From contig CABSBA010000063.1 of NCBI GenBank assembly GCA_902475825.1, positions 1-8,160 of the forward strand: DNA of 8,160 nt, in the 5' to 3' direction. Source of the DNA: an uncultured Collinsella sp. (lineage in GTDB: Bacteria > Actinomycetota > Coriobacteriia > Coriobacteriales > Coriobacteriaceae). This document shows, piece by piece, positions 5,128 through 8,160 of the stretch (position 1 is its first letter; each line of letters starts with the position of its first letter). The notes under the pieces are model-generated. The model was not told where the DNA came from. It was given only the letters and a program-made list of their open reading frames with translations, and did no database searches. A program made the position numbers and the translations under genes.

Positions 5128-5994
5128 ATGCAGACGGGTATGTATGCGATTAGCGAGATGGCGAGCTTGTTTAACGTTTCGCGCCAAACGCTCATCTACT
5201 ACGACAAGATCGGTCTGTTTAAACCCGCCGTGGTTAACGAAAAAGGCTACCGTTTCTATTCGCCCACGCAGATCCCGCTCATGCGTCTGATCTGCATGCT
5301 GCGCGACTTGGGACTGGAACTCGATGAGATCGATCGCCTGACCTCGACGTTCGACATTGGAGAGATGACCGATCACCTGCGCTCGCGGGTGCAGGCGCTC
5401 GACGAGCAGATTGCCGGGCTCAAAGCCGAGCGTGCGAGCGTGCAGGAGCGGCTGAGTTTTTACGACGAGGCGGTCTATTGGCGCGAGCGCGAGGGCAAAC
5501 CGGAGCTCAAGCAATTCGAGCGCCGCTACGTGGTCTTTGAGGAGTTCCCGGGCGATATCGAGCGTGGCCGCTCGATGCTGCACCCCACGCTCATGCGGGC
5601 GATTCTGCGCATGCGTGCGCTCACGGGCACACGCCCCATGCGCGGTTGGGGCGCCATGCTGCGTCGCGAGGCGCTGCATTCCGACGACCCCATCGCCGGT
5701 GCCGGTTCCTTTGCCGTGTTGCCGCGTGGTGCCGAGGAAATACTGCCGAGCGATCCTGCCGAGCTGGCGGAGATTGGCGTCGAGGTGCTGCCCGAGGGCA
5801 CGTACCTGTGCATGAGTCGCTGGGGCATGCCGTACGAGCCCGAGGGTATCCGCGCCATCGTGGCCTGCATGGACAGGCACGCGCTCCAGCCCATCGGCAA
5901 TGCTTTCGATTTTTGCTACCTGGACACCACGAGTTACGACGAGTCTCACCAAGAGGACTTCTGCTGTATCCAAATCCCCGTCGCCCTCAAATAA
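5128..5994 (+). CDS. MerR-family transcriptional regulator with GyrI-like effector-binding domain
   Basis: A 288-residue cytoplasmic regulator. The start at 5128 follows GGGAGG (5118-5123) by four bases; the next in-frame ATG (5140) is possible. The N-terminal winged helix-turn-helix spans about 5-75: YAISEMASLFNVSRQTLIYY (6-25), then the classic IGLFKP and GYRFYSP (40-46), then LRDLGLELDEI. A coiled coil, the usual MerR dimerisation helix, covers about 80-115. The C-terminal part (about 130-288) resembles GyrI/BmrR-type small-molecule domains, including the late acidic-aromatic segment EDFCCIQIPV. MerR proteins bind dyads between -35 and -10 boxes. Two such candidate sites lie upstream of the LpdD-Nudix and permease genes, so this protein probably senses the aromatic acid or its product and controls the cluster. 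No copy of the dyad is seen before its own gene. Effector and direction of control are unknown. Confidence 0.88.
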   Translation: MQTGMYAISEMASLFNVSRQTLIYYDKIGLFKPAVVNEKGYRFYSPTQIPLMRLICMLRDLGLELDEIDRLTSTFDIGEMTDHLRSRVQALDEQIAGLKAERASVQERLSFYDEAVYWREREGKPELKQFERRYVVFEEFPGDIERGRSMLHPTLMRAILRMRALTGTRPMRGWGAMLRREALHSDDPIAGAGSFAVLPRGAEEILPSDPAELAEIGVEVLPEGTYLCMSRWGMPYEPEGIRAIVACMDRHALQPIGNAFDFCYLDTTSYDESHQEDFCCIQIPVALK

Positions 5995-5995
5995 C

Positions 5996-6058
5996 TTGCG
6001 GTGAAATAGTCCCTAAATAGCTCGAGTGGGCGTGCAAACAGGAACTATTCCACCGCAA
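5996..6058. repeat. Imperfect inverted repeat after the MerR gene
   Basis: The 18-base arms at 5996-6013 (TTGCGGTGAAATAGTCCC) and 6041-6058 are complementary except at two positions, with a 27-base centre. The left arm begins two bases after the stop codon. There is no T-run, so it does not look like an intrinsic terminator. The arms are more A+T-rich than the flanking genes, and the element looks like a small non-coding palindromic repeat of MITE or REP type. Confidence 0.6.
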
Positions 6059-6063
6059 CTTCG

Positions 6064-6093
6064 ATGCGACAAAGGAGCAGCCCTTTTTCGCAT
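6064..6093. repeat. Palindromic intergenic repeat, copy 3
   Basis: ATGCGACAAAGG..GCAG..CCCTTTTTCGCAT: arms of about 12-13 bases with two mismatches around a GCAG-type centre. It shares the CAAAGG / CAG / CCCTTT plan with copies at 45-75 and 1090-1118, although the outer bases are GCGA/TCGC instead of GTGA/TCAC. It follows the inverted repeat at 5996-6058 after five bases, so two different palindromes sit side by side. Confidence 0.6.
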
Positions 6094-6169
6094 TCCGTGC
6101 GAGCCCTCGTGCCGTCTGAGGGTATAAGGCTAGCAAGTGTTTATTTGCGAGGCCTAAGGGGCGCCCCGT

Positions 6170-7036
6170 ATGGATATCGATAACTTTGAATGGTGGTATA
6201 GCGAGGGCGAGGCTCCGGACGAGGGGTGGGACGAGCCCGCGTCGCGTGACGTGTCGAGCGACGAGGACGAGACCGGCAACGATGCCGTCGAGACGGATGT
6301 CGCTTCCGACTCCGCCGAACCCCTAACCTTTGAACAGGCCTGGGCTCAGGCCGAGGCCGACGAGGCAAAGGCCGATGCCACGGCCACACTCGGTGAGCCG
6401 GCGGACATGTCCATCTCGCCGGCCAAGACCCCGCAGCCGCGCCATAACATCGACCCCGGCAGCACGGCATCTTTCAGCATACTCGACGTGCCCGCGCAGG
6501 GTGCCCAGGCGCCCGCCCCCACGCATCGCCCCAATCTGTCTCGCGAGGAAGATGCAGGACGTCGCTCTCCGCTCGGTCCCATCCTTATCGCCTTTATGGC
6601 CGGCGTCATCGCTTGCTCGGCGATCGGAAATGTCTGGAGCCATGTGGAACAACAGCGCAAAGATGCCGCCAAGGTCGAGATGTCTGTCGAGCAATCGCTC
6701 AGCCGCACGCGCTCGGTGCATGTGTCGGTCGAGGTTAAGGATGGTGCGACATGGGACACCGCCCGCGGCGACAGCCAGATGCTCATCCATGTCGTGGGCC
6801 GCACACTCAGGGGGCAGGCGATTGACGAGTATCAATATGTCAACTCCGCTGGCGACGGTATCGAACTCAAGCCCGGCGACTACGAGCTCACGGTCGACGA
6901 GCCACCCGTCGCCACCGATGGCACGCGCTTCCGTGCCTCAAAGCGCATGGTTCCCGTGAGTTTTAACTCGCAGGCGCCCGATACGGTCGACAGCACGCCG
7001 CAGGGCGGATTCGACCTTTACGCAATCGCTCAATAA
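6170..7036 (+). CDS. Single-pass membrane protein of unknown function with acidic N-terminal tail
   Basis: A 288-residue protein that I do not recognise. The start at 6170 is preceded by TAAGGGG (6155-6161) eight bases upstream. Residues 1-80 are very acidic, rich in D, E and A, and probably disordered. Residues 81-134 are rich in P, A and S and end in RR just before one hydrophobic helix at about 135-155 (GPILIAFMAGVIACSAIGNVW). There is no signal peptide, so an N-in, C-out topology is likely, placing about 156-288 outside the cell. That part is a predicted beta-rich domain (about 182-265, with the beta-sandwich-like LKPGDYELTV at 233-242), reminiscent of carboxypeptidase-regulatory or SpaA/Cna-B-like folds. 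A possible -10 (TATAAG, 6123-6128) has no clear -35. Nothing ties it to the decarboxylase cluster. Confidence 0.75.
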   Translation: MDIDNFEWWYSEGEAPDEGWDEPASRDVSSDEDETGNDAVETDVASDSAEPLTFEQAWAQAEADEAKADATATLGEPADMSISPAKTPQPRHNIDPGSTASFSILDVPAQGAQAPAPTHRPNLSREEDAGRRSPLGPILIAFMAGVIACSAIGNVWSHVEQQRKDAAKVEMSVEQSLSRTRSVHVSVEVKDGATWDTARGDSQMLIHVVGRTLRGQAIDEYQYVNSAGDGIELKPGDYELTVDEPPVATDGTRFRASKRMVPVSFNSQAPDTVDSTPQGGFDLYAIAQ

Positions 7037-7115
7037 CTGCGCCTGCCGCTTCTCCTTGCCGCCAAGAGTGGCACAATAGCCCTCGACACTGTTGTTTACT
7101 TTTGGAGGAAGTAGC

Positions 7116-8009
7116 ATGTCCACCGTCACTACCATCAAGCGCGGCGGCCTTACCGCGGCCATCGATTCCATGGGTGCCCAGCTCACGAGCCTTGCCCTCA
7201 ACGGCAATGAGTATCTGTGGCAGGGCGATCCCGCCTTTTGGGGCAAGCACGCGCCCATCCTGTTCCCCATTGTGGGCTCACTGCGCAACAACACGGCGGC
7301 GTCTGCGGCCGGCACCTGCGAGATGCCGCGTCACGGCCTCGCGCGCATCGTCGAGCACAAGCTGGTCGAGGTCTCCGAGGACGGCTCGTCCGTCACCTAC
7401 GAGATCACCGACACGCCTGAGTCGCTCAAGGCTTTCCCCTTCCACTTTAAGCTCAACATGACCTATGCCCTGACTGGTGACGCCACGCTTACCCAGACCT
7501 TTGCCGTCACCAACACCGGCGACGTGGACCTGCCGTTCTCGGTGGGCGGCCACCCTGCATTTAACGTGCCGGCTCCCGGTGCCGAGAACGAGACGTTCGA
7601 GGATTACGAGCTGGCATTTACCGAGGCTTGGACCAACGAGGCCCCCATCATCACGCCCGATGGCCTCATGACGTTCGAGGGCAGCTACAAGGCGCCCGAT
7701 AACTCTGACGTGCTGCCCATCACGCACCGCAGCTTCGATAACGATGCCATCATGTTCACCGATACCCCGGGCTCCACGCTCACGCTGCGCGGCCGCAAGT
7801 CGGGCCACGGCGTCAAGATCGACTTTGAGGGCTTTAAGTACATCGGCGTGTGGTCTGCCGCCAACGACGCCCCGTTTGTGGCGCTCGAGCCCTGGACCGG
7901 TCATACCACCATGGACACCGAGGACGACGTCTTTGAGCACAAGGTCAACACCATTACGCTGGCGCCGGGCGAGACGGATGTCCGCAGCTTTAGCGTCACT
8001 TTGCTCTAG
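7116..8009 (+). CDS. Aldose 1-epimerase family protein, LacX type
   Basis: A 297-residue protein, the normal length for the GalM/LacX-like family, which interconverts alpha and beta anomers of sugars or sugar phosphates in the cytoplasm. GGAGGA (7104-7109) lies six bases before the ATG at 7116, which fixes the start over an upstream in-frame TTG at 7092. Family signatures are EYLWQGDPAFWGKHAPILFP (32-51), PRHGLAR (71-77), VGGHPAFNVP (143-152) and LEPWTG (257-262). The likely catalytic set is H73, H146 and E258. It begins 79 bases after the membrane-protein gene; I see no convincing promoter in that gap, so co-transcription cannot be excluded. The exact sugar cannot be told. No other sugar-metabolism gene is in the window. 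Confidence 0.9.
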   Translation: MSTVTTIKRGGLTAAIDSMGAQLTSLALNGNEYLWQGDPAFWGKHAPILFPIVGSLRNNTAASAAGTCEMPRHGLARIVEHKLVEVSEDGSSVTYEITDTPESLKAFPFHFKLNMTYALTGDATLTQTFAVTNTGDVDLPFSVGGHPAFNVPAPGAENETFEDYELAFTEAWTNEAPIITPDGLMTFEGSYKAPDNSDVLPITHRSFDNDAIMFTDTPGSTLTLRGRKSGHGVKIDFEGFKYIGVWSAANDAPFVALEPWTGHTTMDTEDDVFEHKVNTITLAPGETDVRSFSVTLL

Positions 8010-8101
8010 AGGTTCCGCCGTTCTGACGAACGGCGGGCCGGTCGACGCTGCGCCCTTAGGTTCCGCCGTTCTAACGAACGGCGGACCAGTCGACGCTGCG
8101 C
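8010..8101. repeat. Two tandem hairpin repeats (period 48)
   Basis: Two 44-base units, 8010-8053 and 8058-8101, differ at three positions, and all three are G in unit 1 and A in unit 2. Each unit contains a perfect 9-base-pair hairpin, CCGCCGTTC with GAACGGCGG (8015-8036 with loop TGAC; 8063-8084 with loop TAAC), followed by GTCGACGCTGCGC. The first begins right after the epimerase stop codon. No T-run follows either hairpin, so they look like REP-type elements that may stabilise the 3' end of the message rather than intrinsic terminators. Confidence 0.8.
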
Positions 8102-8137
8102 GCCACCCAGAGCGACAATTTGTCATTCAAAAGGCAC

Positions 8138-8160
8138 GGCATGACCAGAAGGTCTATGCC
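8138..8160. terminator. Hairpin at the window edge, possible terminator
   Basis: GGCATGACC (8138-8146) and GGTCTATGCC (8151-8160) pair over nine bases with one bulged base around an AGAA loop. The sequence ends at the last paired base, so any T-run on the + strand cannot be seen. It could terminate the epimerase message or belong to the next gene. Confidence 0.35.

Noticed and set aside
7056..7077. Promoter for the epimerase gene using TTGCCG and CACAAT
   Set aside because: The spacing is only 10 bases and no better -35 lies at 16-18 bases from CACAAT.

Overview
The window is high-GC and densely coded, and every gene assigned here is on the + strand. Codon use, the compact intergenic regions rich in palindromic repeats, and the gene types (LpdC-type decarboxylase, LacX-type epimerase, GyrI-domain MerR regulator) suggest a gut actinobacterium of the Coriobacteriia, most likely Collinsella or a close relative. 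The taxon is an inference; no rRNA or other marker is present.

Region 1 (about 45-5994) is a five-gene cluster for prenylated-FMN-dependent decarboxylation of an aromatic acid. In order it encodes: (a) a two-domain protein joining an LpdD-like prFMN-chaperone domain to an isopentenyl-diphosphate-isomerase-like Nudix domain (148-1095); (b) a DASS/SLC13-type anion permease (1337-2794); (c) an LpdC-type UbiD-family decarboxylase (2937-4424); (d) a UbiX flavin prenyltransferase (4458-5036); and (e) a MerR-family regulator with a GyrI-like effector domain (5128-5994). The proposed logic is: the permease imports a phenolic or other carboxylate, UbiX builds prFMN from FMN and a dimethylallyl phosphate, the LpdD domain handles reduced prFMN for UbiD, UbiD decarboxylates the substrate, and the Nudix domain adjusts the prenyl-phosphate supply. 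The closest functional model I know is gallate decarboxylase (LpdB/LpdC/LpdD) of Lactiplantibacillus plantarum. The substrate here is not proven.

Two nearly identical operator-like elements (81-113 and 1220-1252) lie upstream of the fusion gene and of the permease. Each contains the dyad CTGTAT-N7-AYACAG, and they are good candidates for sites of the MerR regulator encoded in the same cluster. Strong terminator-like hairpins lie at 1253-1283 and 5070-5099. The second sits inside the only plausible leader of the regulator gene.

Region 2 (5995-6169) is intergenic and holds two palindromic repeats. Region 3 (6170-7036) encodes an unrecognised single-pass membrane protein with an acidic N-terminal tail. 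Region 4 (7116-8009) encodes a LacX-type aldose 1-epimerase. The window ends with a two-unit tandem repeat of hairpins (8010-8101) and a final hairpin cut by the window edge. No stretch longer than 300 bases lacks a gene.
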